This document shows positions 51,463-60,380 of a stretch of DNA of 64,000 nt, in pieces. The DNA is from Variovorax sp. OV700 (GTDB lineage Bacteria > Pseudomonadota > Gammaproteobacteria > Burkholderiales > Burkholderiaceae_C), in assembly GCF_900099805.1 (NCBI RefSeq), contig NZ_FNDR01000001.1, positions 186,001-250,000 on the forward strand, written 5' to 3'. Positions within the stretch are counted from its first letter, which is position 1; every line of letters starts with the position of its first letter. The translations under genes were made by a program, and so were the position numbers. The notes under the pieces are model-generated. The model worked only from the letters and a program-made list of their open reading frames with translations. It was not told the DNA's origin and made no database searches.

Positions 51463-51476
51463 GCGTTCCACTCTTG

Positions 51477-51651
51477 CCCCCTCTCCCTCTGGGAGAGGGG
51501 GCCGAGCCCTCCCCTTCTTTCTCCCTCTCCCTCTGGGAGAGGGTTGGGGTGAGGGCATCGGCGCCAACGAAACGGCCGCGCCTCATCACAAGCACATGCC
51601 CTCACCCCCGCCCTCTCCCGGAGGGAGAGGGAGCCAAACCGGGAGAGGGAG
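51477..51651. repeat. REP-like palindromic intergenic repeats
   Basis: Three hairpin units of the form CCCTCTCCC-nnn-GGGAGAGGG are at 51477-51501 (arms extended to 11 bases), 51523-51543 and 51611-51631. The second and third are followed or preceded by inverted copies of GGGGTGAGGGCAT, so they form a head-to-head pair like a bacterial interspersed mosaic element. They fill the gap between two convergent genes and may also act to end or stabilise transcripts. Confidence 0.85.
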
Positions 51652-51658
51652 AAAGACC

Positions 51659-53452
51659 TCAAGACTCCTCTTCGTACCACCGGTCCTTCGAAAGCATCAC
51701 CCGATGGTGCCCACACCCCGCCGGCATCATCGGAAAGCAGTTCTCCTGCGCGGCAACCTGCACGTCGAGAAAGAACGGCCCCTCGCTGCCAAGGCATTCG
51801 GCAAGCGCCGCCTCCAACTCGGCCGGATCCCGAACGCGCCGCGCACCCCAACCGAAAGCCTTGGCGAGCGCGACGAAATCGGGCAGCGCCTCGTTCCAGC
51901 TGTGGCTCAGCCGGTTGCCGTGGTTGAGCTCCTGCCACTGGCGCACCATGCCCATGTAGCCGTTGTTGCACAGCACCAGCTTGACCGGCGTGCGGTGCTG
52001 CACGGCCGTTGAAAGCTCCTGGATGTTCATGAGCACCGAGGCGTCGCCGCTCACGCACACCGTGAGCGCGCCGGGATGCGCAACCTGCGCGCCGATGGCC
52101 GCCGGCAATCCGTAGCCCATGGTGCCGGCCCCGCCCGATGTGAGCCAGCGCCGCGGCCGATCGAAGCGCAGGTATTGCGCGGCCCACATCTGGTGCTGAC
52201 CCACGTCGGTCGACACGATGGCGTCGCGCCCGGCAACGGCGCGCTGCAGCGACGACATCAGCTGCTGCGGCAGGATCGCGTCACCGCGCGGCGTGAAGCC
52301 AAGGCAATCTTCCGCGCGCCAGCGTTCGATGCGCTGCCACCAGGGCGCAAGCCGTTCGGGCACCAACGCATCCGCGGGCAGCAACGCGAGTAGGGCTCGG
52401 ACGATATCGCCGCAGTCGCCGACCATCGGCACGTCGACCTTCACCACCTTGTTGATGCTGCCCGGATCGATGTCGATGTGGATCTTGCGCGCATGCGGGC
52501 AGAACTCGTCAAGCTTGCCGGTCACGCGGTCGTCGAAGCGCGCGCCGACGCACACCACCAGATCGGCCTCGTGCATGGCCAGGTTGGCTTCGAGCATGCC
52601 GTGCATGCCCAGCATGCCGATGAACTTCGGGTCCGACGCAGGAAAGGCGCCGAGCCCCATCAGCGTGAGCGTGCACGGCGCATGCAGGCGGTGCACCAGC
52701 TGCGCGAAAGCTTCACACGCGGCCGGGCCCGAGTTGATCAGCCCGCCGCCGCCGTAGATCACCGGCCGGCGCGCCGTCCCGATCAGGTCGGCCGCGCGCT
52801 GCAGCATGGCCCGCGGCGGCAGCGCGGCCCTGCCCGTGCGCAGTGCGCGCAGCGGTCGCAGTTCGGCACCGCGGCCGAGCCGCATGAGCTGTACATCCTT
52901 CGGCACGTCGAGCAGCACCGGCCCCGGCCGTCCCGACGCGGCGATCTCCAGCGCGCGGCGCACCAGCTGCGGCACGTCGTCGGCCCCGCGCACCTGCTGG
53001 TTCCACTTGGTCACCGGCCTGGACATGCCGAGCGCGTCGCTCTCCTGGAAGGCCTGCGTGCCGATCACCCCCGTCGCCACCTGCCCGCTGATGCACAAGA
53101 GCGGCACCGAATCGCTGATGGCGTCGAGCAGGCCGCTGATGGTGTTGCCCACGCCCGGCCCCGACGTGACGAGCACCACGCCCACGCGCCCCGTGGTGCG
53201 CGCATAGCCTTCGGCGGCATGTACGGCGGCTTGCTCATGCCGCACCAGCACATGGCGCAGCCGAGGCTCGCCGTGGAGCGCGTCATAAAGCGGCAGCGCG
53301 GCGCCGCCGGGATAGCCGAAAAGAGTGTCGACGCCGCATTCGACCAATGTATCGAGCAGGGCCTCGGCCCCGTTGCGCACGCGGGTCGCATCGGCGGAAG
53401 CCGCGTGCTGAAGGGATGCAGAAGAAGTGGGAGGAAGGTCGAGCAGTCTCAT
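51659..53452 (-). CDS. ilvB: Acetolactate synthase large subunit (ThDP enzyme)
   Basis: 597 residues. The catalytic Glu is in [19 protein letters not shown]-region segments follow ([21 protein letters not shown]), and the ThDP-metal motif is [13 protein letters not shown] ending LVLCNN. It condenses two pyruvates to acetolactate for branched-chain amino acids. No small subunit gene (ilvN) is adjacent, so it is a lone copy, possibly biosynthetic or catabolic. Divergent from an Lrp-type regulator, which probably controls it. Confidence 0.9.
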   Translation of the reverse strand: MRLLDLPPTSSASLQHAASADATRVRNGAEALLDTLVECGVDTLFGYPGGAALPLYDALHGEPRLRHVLVRHEQAAVHAAEGYARTTGRVGVVLVTSGPGVGNTISGLLDAISDSVPLLCISGQVATGVIGTQAFQESDALGMSRPVTKWNQQVRGADDVPQLVRRALEIAASGRPGPVLLDVPKDVQLMRLGRGAELRPLRALRTGRAALPPRAMLQRAADLIGTARRPVIYGGGGLINSGPAACEAFAQLVHRLHAPCTLTLMGLGAFPASDPKFIGMLGMHGMLEANLAMHEADLVVCVGARFDDRVTGKLDEFCPHARKIHIDIDPGSINKVVKVDVPMVGDCGDIVRALLALLPADALVPERLAPWWQRIERWRAEDCLGFTPRGDAILPQQLMSSLQRAVAGRDAIVSTDVGQHQMWAAQYLRFDRPRRWLTSGGAGTMGYGLPAAIGAQVAHPGALTVCVSGDASVLMNIQELSTAVQHRTPVKLVLCNNGYMGMVRQWQELNHGNRLSHSWNEALPDFVALAKAFGWGARRVRDPAELEAALAECLGSEGPFFLDVQVAAQENCFPMMPAGCGHHRVMLSKDRWYEEES

Positions 53453-53517
53453 GCCGTCGATTCTTCCGGTTCTGATGCAGAATTTGCTTCTTTCTTTTGG
53501 CTCTTTCGGTTCATTTC

Positions 53518-54012
53518 ATGAAAACTCTTCGAAAAATGCCGTCGAATGAAGAAGGATCTTTCGACAAGATCGACATGACGATCCTCCGGGTGCTGCTGCT
53601 CGACTCGCGCAAGACCCTGCAGGAGATCGGCAACGAGGTCGGCCTGTCGCCCACCAGTTGCTGGACGCGCATCAAGAAGCTCGAAGCCCAGGGCGTGATC
53701 AAGCGCTACACCATCGACGTCGATCCGGCCAGGCTCGGCTATCACGATTCGGTCATCGTGCAGGTCACGCTCGAAAGCCACACCGACGAGACGCTGTACG
53801 ACTTCGGCCGCGTGCTTGCGACCATTCCGGAGATCCAGGAGGCGTATCTCGTGTCGGGTGACTACGACTACTACATCCGCATCGCGGTGCGCGACACGCG
53901 AGACTACGAGCGGCTGCTGCGCGAAAAGCTCTACAAGATTCCGGGCATCCGCCACAGCAAGTCGCACTTCGTGCTGCGCGTGCTGAAGGAGACCAGCGTG
54001 CCCCTCATCTGA
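53518..54012 (+). CDS. Lrp/AsnC-family transcriptional regulator
   Basis: 164 residues from ATG 53518 (ATG 53536 or TTG 53497 possible). N-terminal winged helix (FDKIDMTILRVLLLDSRKTL, QEIGNEVGLSPTSCWTRIKK) and C-terminal RAM ligand domain (YLVSGDYDYYIRIAVRDTRD). Family members sense amino acids and bind as octamers. Only 65 bases separate it from the divergent ilvB, so regulation of that gene by leucine or related signals is likely. Confidence 0.88.
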   Translation: MKTLRKMPSNEEGSFDKIDMTILRVLLLDSRKTLQEIGNEVGLSPTSCWTRIKKLEAQGVIKRYTIDVDPARLGYHDSVIVQVTLESHTDETLYDFGRVLATIPEIQEAYLVSGDYDYYIRIAVRDTRDYERLLREKLYKIPGIRHSKSHFVLRVLKETSVPLI

Positions 54013-54023
54013 CGGGCCAGGAA

Positions 54024-55358
54024 TCAACGCACGAGCCAGCCGTTGATCTCGTCGATGACCTCGGTTTTGGGGCCGCCCGCAAGCGCCTGCAAGCGTACGC
54101 GCGACAGCATGTAGACAAAGCGGGCCTGCGCCAGGTCGCGCTGCGCGGAGACCTTCAGCTGCTCCGCGTTCAGAACGTCGGGCAAGGTGCGGCTGCCGGC
54201 CTCGAACGATCGGCTGTTCGAGATGACGACCTGCTCGGCAGAACGCACCGCCTGTTCGAGTGCCCTGACCCGGAGCACCCCTTCCGTCACGCCGCGGAAC
54301 TCGCGGTGCAGGCGGACTCCCAGGTCGCGGCGCATGGCTTCGAGGGCCTCTTCAGCGCGCAGCTGTCCTGCGAGCGCCTGCCTCACGGTCGAACTCACAT
54401 GGCCGCCCGAATAAAGCGGAATGTTGAGCTGCAGGCCGATGGACCGGTTGGTGTAGCGGGTCTTGATGCTGGTGATCGTGTCGCTGTCGTTGCGCGACCA
54501 CTGGGCGACGGCGTCCAGGGTGGGATAGTGGCCGGCTTGGGCCTTCTCCACCTCGTATTTGGCCGCTTCCACTTGCGCGACAAGCGATTGGAGTTCTGGG
54601 CTGTTGGTCTCGGCCTGCTCGACCCAGGCTTCCAGCCGGTCGGGCACCGGCGGGACCAGCCGCATCCTGGACGAATCCAGCGGCGCCAGCCTGTCGATCG
54701 GGTGATTGACCAGGCTCTGGATCTGCCGGCGTGTGAAGTCCAGGTTCTGGCGCGCCTCGAGTTCCTGCGCCACGTTGAGGTCCAGCGCCGCACGTGCTTC
54801 ATCGATGTCGGTGCGCGTGCCAAGGCCGGCCCTGAACCGCTTCTGTGCAGCATCGAACTGGGTCGTGTAGGCCGTCTTCTGCGCCAGCACCAGCGCAAGA
54901 TGTTCTTCGGCCAGGAGCGCCTCGAAATAGGCGCCGCTCACGCGGACGCCGACGTTCTGCGTCTCGCGCTCCAGCGTTGCCTCGGCATCGTCAACCTGCG
55001 CCTGCGCCTGGCGGTAGTCGGCCACCAGTTGCATGCGAAAGAGCGGTTGGCGCAAAGTCAACGCCTCGCTGCTGCTGGTGTAGCGCAGGTTGGCGGTGAC
55101 CAGCTGCCCGGAGGCATCGGGCGAGGTTCGTTCCAGCGAATTTCGATAGCGAGAGACGCTCGCCGACACGCTGGGAAGCAGCTGCGCACGAGCCTGCGGC
55201 AAGCGCTCGCGCCGGGCGTCCGTGGCCGCACGCACGGCGCGGATCGTCGAGTCTTGAACCAGCGCTTCCCCATAGGCCTGCGACAAGTCGAGCGACCAAG
55301 CCTGGCCGGAGAGAAGGCCGGCAGCAGCGAATGCCAACAGGGATTTCTTCACTCTCAT
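54024..55358 (-). CDS. TolC-family outer membrane channel of a type I secretion system
   Basis: 444 residues: signal peptide 1-22 (MRVKKSLLAFAAAGLLSGQA), then two TolC repeats with long helical hairpins (AYGEALVQDSTIRAVRAATD, DARRERLPQARAQLLPSVSA, LDLNVAQELEARQNLDFTRR). It would form the outer membrane exit duct with the HlyD-type adaptor. Last gene of the adhesin B operon; its start overlaps the adaptor stop by four bases. Confidence 0.9.
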   Translation of the reverse strand: MRVKKSLLAFAAAGLLSGQAWSLDLSQAYGEALVQDSTIRAVRAATDARRERLPQARAQLLPSVSASVSRYRNSLERTSPDASGQLVTANLRYTSSSEALTLRQPLFRMQLVADYRQAQAQVDDAEATLERETQNVGVRVSGAYFEALLAEEHLALVLAQKTAYTTQFDAAQKRFRAGLGTRTDIDEARAALDLNVAQELEARQNLDFTRRQIQSLVNHPIDRLAPLDSSRMRLVPPVPDRLEAWVEQAETNSPELQSLVAQVEAAKYEVEKAQAGHYPTLDAVAQWSRNDSDTITSIKTRYTNRSIGLQLNIPLYSGGHVSSTVRQALAGQLRAEEALEAMRRDLGVRLHREFRGVTEGVLRVRALEQAVRSAEQVVISNSRSFEAGSRTLPDVLNAEQLKVSAQRDLAQARFVYMLSRVRLQALAGGPKTEVIDEINGWLVR

Positions 55359-56728
55359 TCTTCCGTCATCGAGGCCGCGATGCGCTTGGTGAGCGGATGC
55401 AATAGATAGACGAGCAGCGAGCGCTCCCCGGTCTTGAAGACAACCTCGACCGGCATGCCCGGCTGCAGCGAACGCTTGCCGAGCTTCTTCAGGCCCTCCG
55501 GCGTCACGGCCACGCGCGCCAGGTAGTAGCTCGCGTTGGTTTGCGGGTCGACCAGCAAGTCGCCGGAGACCGAAACCAGCTTGCCCTGCACCACGAGCTG
55601 CGGAGAGTGGGCAAAGGACGAGAAGCGCACATCGACCGGTATGCCGGCGCGAATGCGGTCGATCAAGTGCGGCGGCACCCGGGTCTCAAGCAGCAAGGGC
55701 TCGTTGCCAGGAACCACGTCCATCAGTTTTTGCCCCGGCGCGATCACGCCGCCAACCGTCTGCGCCACCAACGCCACCACCTGGCCCGATGCAGGCGAGC
55801 GGATCTCGGTCCGGCCCAGTTCGTCGCGCAGGGCGACGAACTTCTCGTAGTCGCCAAGCACTTCGCGGCTGACTTCGGCCTGCTGGGTTTCCACTTCCTT
55901 GTGGTACTCCTGCTGCCTGGCAATGGCACGCTGGCGAAGCTCCGCGATGGACCGCCGGGCACGGCCCATGTTGCCGATGAGTTCGGCAATGGAGGTGTTC
56001 GATTCCGCAACCTGGCGCTCCATTTCCAGCTGGCGATTGCGCGGGGCAAACCCTTCACCGACCATCTTGCGCGTCTGGCCCAGTTCTTCGTGAAGAAGCG
56101 AAAGCTGCGTTCGGCGGCTGACCAGCATGCTTGAATAAGCTTGAGACAACTCGTGCTGGCCCTGGATGTTCTCTTCGATCGATTGCAGGTCGGCGCGCAA
56201 GGCGGCGCGGCGCGACCTGAGCAGTTGCTCCTGGTTGAACATCTGCTGGCGGATCAGCGGGTCCGAAGCCGCCGCTTGCAAGTCCGGATGGAAGTCGATG
56301 GTGTTCTGGCCTGCTTGTTCCGCCAGCAGCCGGCTCTGTATGGCGCGAAAACCCAGATAACGCTGCCGCACGGTTTCGAAGCTCGCCCGGGCCGCGGCGT
56401 CGTCGAGCTTGAACAGCAACTGGCCCTCCTGCACCTGATCGCCCTCGCCCACCCGCACCTCCTTGAGAATGCCGCCGATCTGGTGCTGGACCGCCTTGCG
56501 CTTGGTGTCGATGGCCACCTGCCCCTGGCTCGGCACGCCCTCGTCCAGTGGAGCAAACGCGGCCCACAGCAGAAACCCGCCGAATCCGGCCGCCAGCGCC
56601 CACGCGCCGATGCGCCCTGCGCGTCCGAACTCGTTCCTGAGGCCATGTGCATCGTCCTGCGACGGGTCGCTGTCCTCGACCGGCGAGGGGTTGGAAGTGA
56701 CGTCCCTGAGAAGATTCGGTTTGGCCAT
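55355..56728 (-). CDS. HlyD/PrtE-type membrane fusion protein
   Basis: 457 residues. Cytoplasmic N-terminus, one membrane helix at about 40-62 (IGAWALAAGFGGFLLWAAFA), lipoyl-like half motifs (VAIDTKRKAVQHQIGGILKE, RSPASGQVVALV), a long coiled-coil of about 200 residues and a beta-barrel end. It bridges the ABC exporters and the TolC-type channel. It starts 45 bases after the second ABC gene. Confidence 0.92.
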   Translation of the reverse strand: MAKPNLLRDVTSNPSPVEDSDPSQDDAHGLRNEFGRAGRIGAWALAAGFGGFLLWAAFAPLDEGVPSQGQVAIDTKRKAVQHQIGGILKEVRVGEGDQVQEGQLLFKLDDAAARASFETVRQRYLGFRAIQSRLLAEQAGQNTIDFHPDLQAAASDPLIRQQMFNQEQLLRSRRAALRADLQSIEENIQGQHELSQAYSSMLVSRRTQLSLLHEELGQTRKMVGEGFAPRNRQLEMERQVAESNTSIAELIGNMGRARRSIAELRQRAIARQQEYHKEVETQQAEVSREVLGDYEKFVALRDELGRTEIRSPASGQVVALVAQTVGGVIAPGQKLMDVVPGNEPLLLETRVPPHLIDRIRAGIPVDVRFSSFAHSPQLVVQGKLVSVSGDLLVDPQTNASYYLARVAVTPEGLKKLGKRSLQPGMPVEVVFKTGERSLLVYLLHPLTKRIAASMTEE

Positions 56729-56773
56729 TTGAAGCTCCCGGAGATGAATCGATGACTGGACGAAGGCGCCGGC

Positions 56774-58501
56774 TCAAGCCGACTGCACCAGGGCCGCCGT
56801 TCGCACGGCAGCAAGCTGAGGGCGACGGAAAGACGCCAGCACGGCGTCGCGCGGCCCGTCCGCGGCCAGTACGCCATCGCTCAAGACCATGAGGCGGTCG
56901 GCTACGGCAACCGCGCCCTGGCGGTGCGTTATCAGGAACACCGTTTTTCCCTTGGCCTTCAACTGCCGTATGGCGATCACCAGTGCGGCCTCCCCCGCGT
57001 CGTCGAGGTTGGCGTTCGGCTCATCCAGCACGATGAGCGAAGGGTCGCCATAGATCGCACGCGCCAGCCCGATGCGCTGCCTCTGACCGCCCGAAAGCAG
57101 GCTGCCTGCATCGCCGATGAGGGTGTCGTAGCCCTTCGGAAAGCGCAGGATCGTCTCGTGCATGCCAGCGCTGCTTGCGGCCTCGATCACCCTGCGCGAG
57201 TCGACCTCGCCGAGCCGCGCGATGTTTTCGGCGATGGAGCCGCCGAACAACTCCACGTCCTGCGGCAGGTAGCCGATGTGCGGCCCCAGCTCCAGACGAT
57301 TCCAGCCACCGATCGGATCGCCGTCGAGCAGCACCGCGCCGGACGACGCGCTCCAGATGCCCACCATGACCTTCGCCAGCGTCGACTTGCCCGAGCCCGA
57401 AGGGCCCAGCACCGCGACCACGGTTCCTGCGGGAACCGCAAACGAAATGTTCTTGAGGATGGGTGCCGGACGGCCCGCGGCCCCTGCAGAAACGCCTTGC
57501 AAGCTGATGGCGCCGGTCGGTGCGGCCCGGGAAGGAACATTTTCCTGCCGGGGGAATTCGTCCAACAGTCTTTCGAGGCGCTGGAATGCGCCGCGGCAGG
57601 AGACAAAGCCGCGCCACGTGCCGACCAGCTGGTCGATGGGCGCCAGTGCGCGGCTCATCAGCACGTTCGCGGCAATCATGGCGCCTGGCGACAACTGGCC
57701 ATCGATCACCAGCAGCGCGCCCGCCCCCAATGCGAGCGACTGTTGGCTGTAGCGTATGAACTTGCTCCAGCCGGCCACGCGGTTGATGAAGCCCTGCGCC
57801 AAAGCGCCCTTGTCCATGGAGCCCGCATGCTGGCGATTCCAGCGCTTTTGCAGGTTGGCGATCATGCCCATCGATTCGAGCACCTCGACGTTCCGAAGCT
57901 TCCCCTGCAGGTCGCCCATCGTTTCGCCCGCGGCTTTCTGCACCTCTTCGGCGGGTGCGGCGGTCTGCCTCTGCCCGAACCACGCCAGTGCGGCCTGGAC
58001 CAGCGCGAACCCCAGCGACAGCACGCCGAGCCAGGGATGGAGAACGAAGATCACCGCGATGTAGATCGGCGTCCAGGGCGCATCGAATAGCGCGAAGACG
58101 CCCGAGCCGGTAAAGAACTGGCGGATGAGGTTGAGGTCAGCGAAGGGCTTGGACTTCGTGGACGCCGCCTGGCCGAGATAGGCCTGGAAGCTCCCGTTGA
58201 ACACCCGGGTGCTCAGCTGCCGGTCGAAGCGCAGGCTGGCCCGCACCAGCAGGCGCGAGCGCAGCCATTCCGACAAGGCCAGCGCCACGAACAGGAGCAG
58301 CGTGATCAAGGACACCGCGAGCAGCGTCATTTCGCTTTGACTGGACAACACGCGGTCGAATATCTGCAGCATGTACAGCGTCGGCGCAAGCATGAGCAGG
58401 TTGGCCAGGAAGCTCAGCGAGCCCACCAGCAGGAACTCCCTTCGGAACCCCCAAAGAGCGCGCGCCAGTTCGCTGCGGCTGAAGAACGAAGGTTTGTTCA
58501 T
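56774..58501 (-). CDS. Type I secretion ABC permease/ATPase (PrtD-like), second of a tandem pair
   Basis: 575 residues. Six-helix membrane region in the first 320 residues; ATPase with Walker A LGPSGSGKST near residue 370, signature LLSGGQRQRIGLARAIYGDP and Walker B SLIVLDEPNANLDD. No C39 peptidase-like domain, so PrtD type, suited to unfolded repeat proteins. It begins inside the stop of the first ABC gene (ATGA) and is a clear paralogue of it, suggesting that the two may form a heterodimer. Confidence 0.91.
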   Translation of the reverse strand: MNKPSFFSRSELARALWGFRREFLLVGSLSFLANLLMLAPTLYMLQIFDRVLSSQSEMTLLAVSLITLLLFVALALSEWLRSRLLVRASLRFDRQLSTRVFNGSFQAYLGQAASTKSKPFADLNLIRQFFTGSGVFALFDAPWTPIYIAVIFVLHPWLGVLSLGFALVQAALAWFGQRQTAAPAEEVQKAAGETMGDLQGKLRNVEVLESMGMIANLQKRWNRQHAGSMDKGALAQGFINRVAGWSKFIRYSQQSLALGAGALLVIDGQLSPGAMIAANVLMSRALAPIDQLVGTWRGFVSCRGAFQRLERLLDEFPRQENVPSRAAPTGAISLQGVSAGAAGRPAPILKNISFAVPAGTVVAVLGPSGSGKSTLAKVMVGIWSASSGAVLLDGDPIGGWNRLELGPHIGYLPQDVELFGGSIAENIARLGEVDSRRVIEAASSAGMHETILRFPKGYDTLIGDAGSLLSGGQRQRIGLARAIYGDPSLIVLDEPNANLDDAGEAALVIAIRQLKAKGKTVFLITHRQGAVAVADRLMVLSDGVLAADGPRDAVLASFRRPQLAAVRTAALVQSA

Positions 58502-60291
58502 GGCTGTGGGCTCGGCTCTGGCGCGACGCTCGCGGCGTTGTCGGCATCGCGCTGTCTCGACACAGGCTGGTTTGCGGCCTTGCGGATTCGGTCCATCGCC
58601 TGCTCACCGGCTTTCTGCAGCGCGGCCAAGACCTCGTCGCGTGCGCCGAATCCCTGCATCGCGCCGTCAGACAGCACCAGCATCTTGTCGGCCACGGCCA
58701 GCACGCTGGTGCGGTGCGTCATGACGACGAAGGTGCTGCCGCGCGCCTTGAGTTTCAGAATGGCGGCCGCCAACGCGGCGTCGCCGGCGTCGTCGAGGCT
58801 CGAATTCGGCTCGTCGAGCACCACCAGCGCGGGCTCGCCGTAAAGAGCGCGCGCCAACGCGACCCGCTGCCGCTGCCCGCCCGACAGCACCGCGCCTTCG
58901 GTCCCTATCGGGGTGTCGTAGCCCAGCGGAAGGCTCGTGATGTAGGCATGCAGGTCGACGGCCACCGCGGCCTCCTTGACCTTCGAAGGCCGCACCTCTG
59001 CAAAGCGTGCAATGTTTTCGGCGATGGTGCCTTCGAGCAATTCCACTTCCTGCGGCAAATAGCCGATGTGCGGGCCGAGTTCGGTCTTGTCCCACGCGAA
59101 CACGTCCGCGCCGTCCAGCCGCACCTTGCCGCTCGCCGCAGGCCAAAGGCCGACGATGAGCCGTGCCAGTGTTGTCTTCCCCGCGGCAGAGGGACCCACG
59201 ACGGCCAGCACCTCGCCGGGCGCCAGGCTGAAGGCCACGTTCTTCAGAATGGCCGAGCCTCCGCCCGGAGCGCCTGCGACAAGGTTTTCGACATGCAGCG
59301 CGCCTTTGGGCGGCGGCAAGGGCATGGTCTCCGGCCGCGGCGCAATGGCACTCAACAGACTGCCCAGGCGTTGCCATGCATCGCTCGCATTGACCACCGT
59401 GCGCCACTGCGCCACCAGCATCACCAGCGGCGCCAGGGCCCGGCCGCCCAGGATCGAGCCGACCACCATCATTCCCGCGTCGCCGTTGAGCTGGTTCTTC
59501 AGCAGCAGCCAGGCGCCCAGTCCGAGCAGCAGGGAACCCGTGGTGATCTGCAAGAACTTGCTGACGGCCTGATAGCTCCCCGCGCTGTCCGAGGCCACGG
59601 CCTCGCGCTGCAGAAAATCGCGCCGCTTGCCCATCCAGCGGCGATGCACGTCCCGCAGCATGCCCATCGACTCGATGACCTGGGAGTTTCGGAGCGCGGC
59701 GTCCGCATACTGCTGGGCTTCGATCGCGCATCGATTGGCCGACACCAGCGGCGGACGCGTGTTGCGGTCGTTGAGCCAGCCGATGAATACCTGCAGCAGC
59801 GAACCCACGACGGCCGACCAGCCCAGCACCGGGCTGATGGCAAACATCAGCCCCATGAAGACCAGTGCAACCGGCGCTTCCATGAGCGCCAGCAGCGGAG
59901 GTGAATAGAGAAACTCGCGCAAGGTGCGAAGGTCGTTCAGCGGCTGCACGGTTCCGCCCGGCAACCGCTTGAGACCGGCTTCGAAGACGGCGACGAACAC
60001 GCGATTGCGCAGCTTCCGATCGAGCTGCTGCCCGGCGCGGTACATCACCTCGGCGCGTGCCCAGTCGAGCACTTCCATCAAGCAGAAAGCGGCCAGCACC
60101 AGCAGCGTCAGCATGGCCAGCGTGAGCGCACTGCGACTGTTCACGACCCGCCCATACACCTCCAGCATGTACGCGCTCGGAGCCAGCAAAAGAAGGCCGG
60201 AGCACACACTGAACCAGGCCGCCCGCACGAAGTAGGAGCGGAGCGCTGTGACCGCCTGAAGCAGTTCGCCGGACTTTTCCTGAGGTTTCAT
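58498..60291 (-). CDS. Type I secretion ABC permease/ATPase (PrtD-like), first of a tandem pair
   Basis: 597 residues with the same layout as its neighbour. Walker A reads GPSAAGKTT near residue 369, signature LSGGQRQRVALARALYGEP, Walker B ALVVLDEPNSSLDD; both ATP sites look intact. A C-terminal tail of about 40 residues after the ATPase (ending DADNAASVAPEPSPQP) is longer than in the partner. It lies 89 bases after the adhesin B stop, across a hairpin. Confidence 0.91.
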   Translation of the reverse strand: MKPQEKSGELLQAVTALRSYFVRAAWFSVCSGLLLLAPSAYMLEVYGRVVNSRSALTLAMLTLLVLAAFCLMEVLDWARAEVMYRAGQQLDRKLRNRVFVAVFEAGLKRLPGGTVQPLNDLRTLREFLYSPPLLALMEAPVALVFMGLMFAISPVLGWSAVVGSLLQVFIGWLNDRNTRPPLVSANRCAIEAQQYADAALRNSQVIESMGMLRDVHRRWMGKRRDFLQREAVASDSAGSYQAVSKFLQITTGSLLLGLGAWLLLKNQLNGDAGMMVVGSILGGRALAPLVMLVAQWRTVVNASDAWQRLGSLLSAIAPRPETMPLPPPKGALHVENLVAGAPGGGSAILKNVAFSLAPGEVLAVVGPSAAGKTTLARLIVGLWPAASGKVRLDGADVFAWDKTELGPHIGYLPQEVELLEGTIAENIARFAEVRPSKVKEAAVAVDLHAYITSLPLGYDTPIGTEGAVLSGGQRQRVALARALYGEPALVVLDEPNSSLDDAGDAALAAAILKLKARGSTFVVMTHRTSVLAVADKMLVLSDGAMQGFGARDEVLAALQKAGEQAMDRIRKAANQPVSRQRDADNAASVAPEPSPQP

Positions 60292-60337
60292 GCCACCTCT
60301 CAGATTTCGAATTCACTACGCCTTGACACAGGCCAAG

Positions 60338-60366
60338 CGGCAAGGGGCAGCATTCCTGCCGCCCCC
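60338..60366 (-). terminator. Imperfect hairpin between adhesin B and the exporter genes
   Basis: On the reverse strand GGGGCGGCA, loop GGAA, TGCTGCCCC (60365-60344), with one G-U pair, followed by only two T residues. It is nearly the same sequence as the strong terminator after adhesin A but lacks the T run. It probably acts as a partial terminator, letting some transcripts run into the ABC genes. Confidence 0.6.
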
Positions 60367-60380
60367 TCGTCAAGAGCTGG

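Noticed and set aside
49700..53520. Mobile element separating the two adhesin genes
   Set aside because: I see no transposase, integrase or flanking long terminal repeats; the intervening genes have ordinary promoters and codon use.
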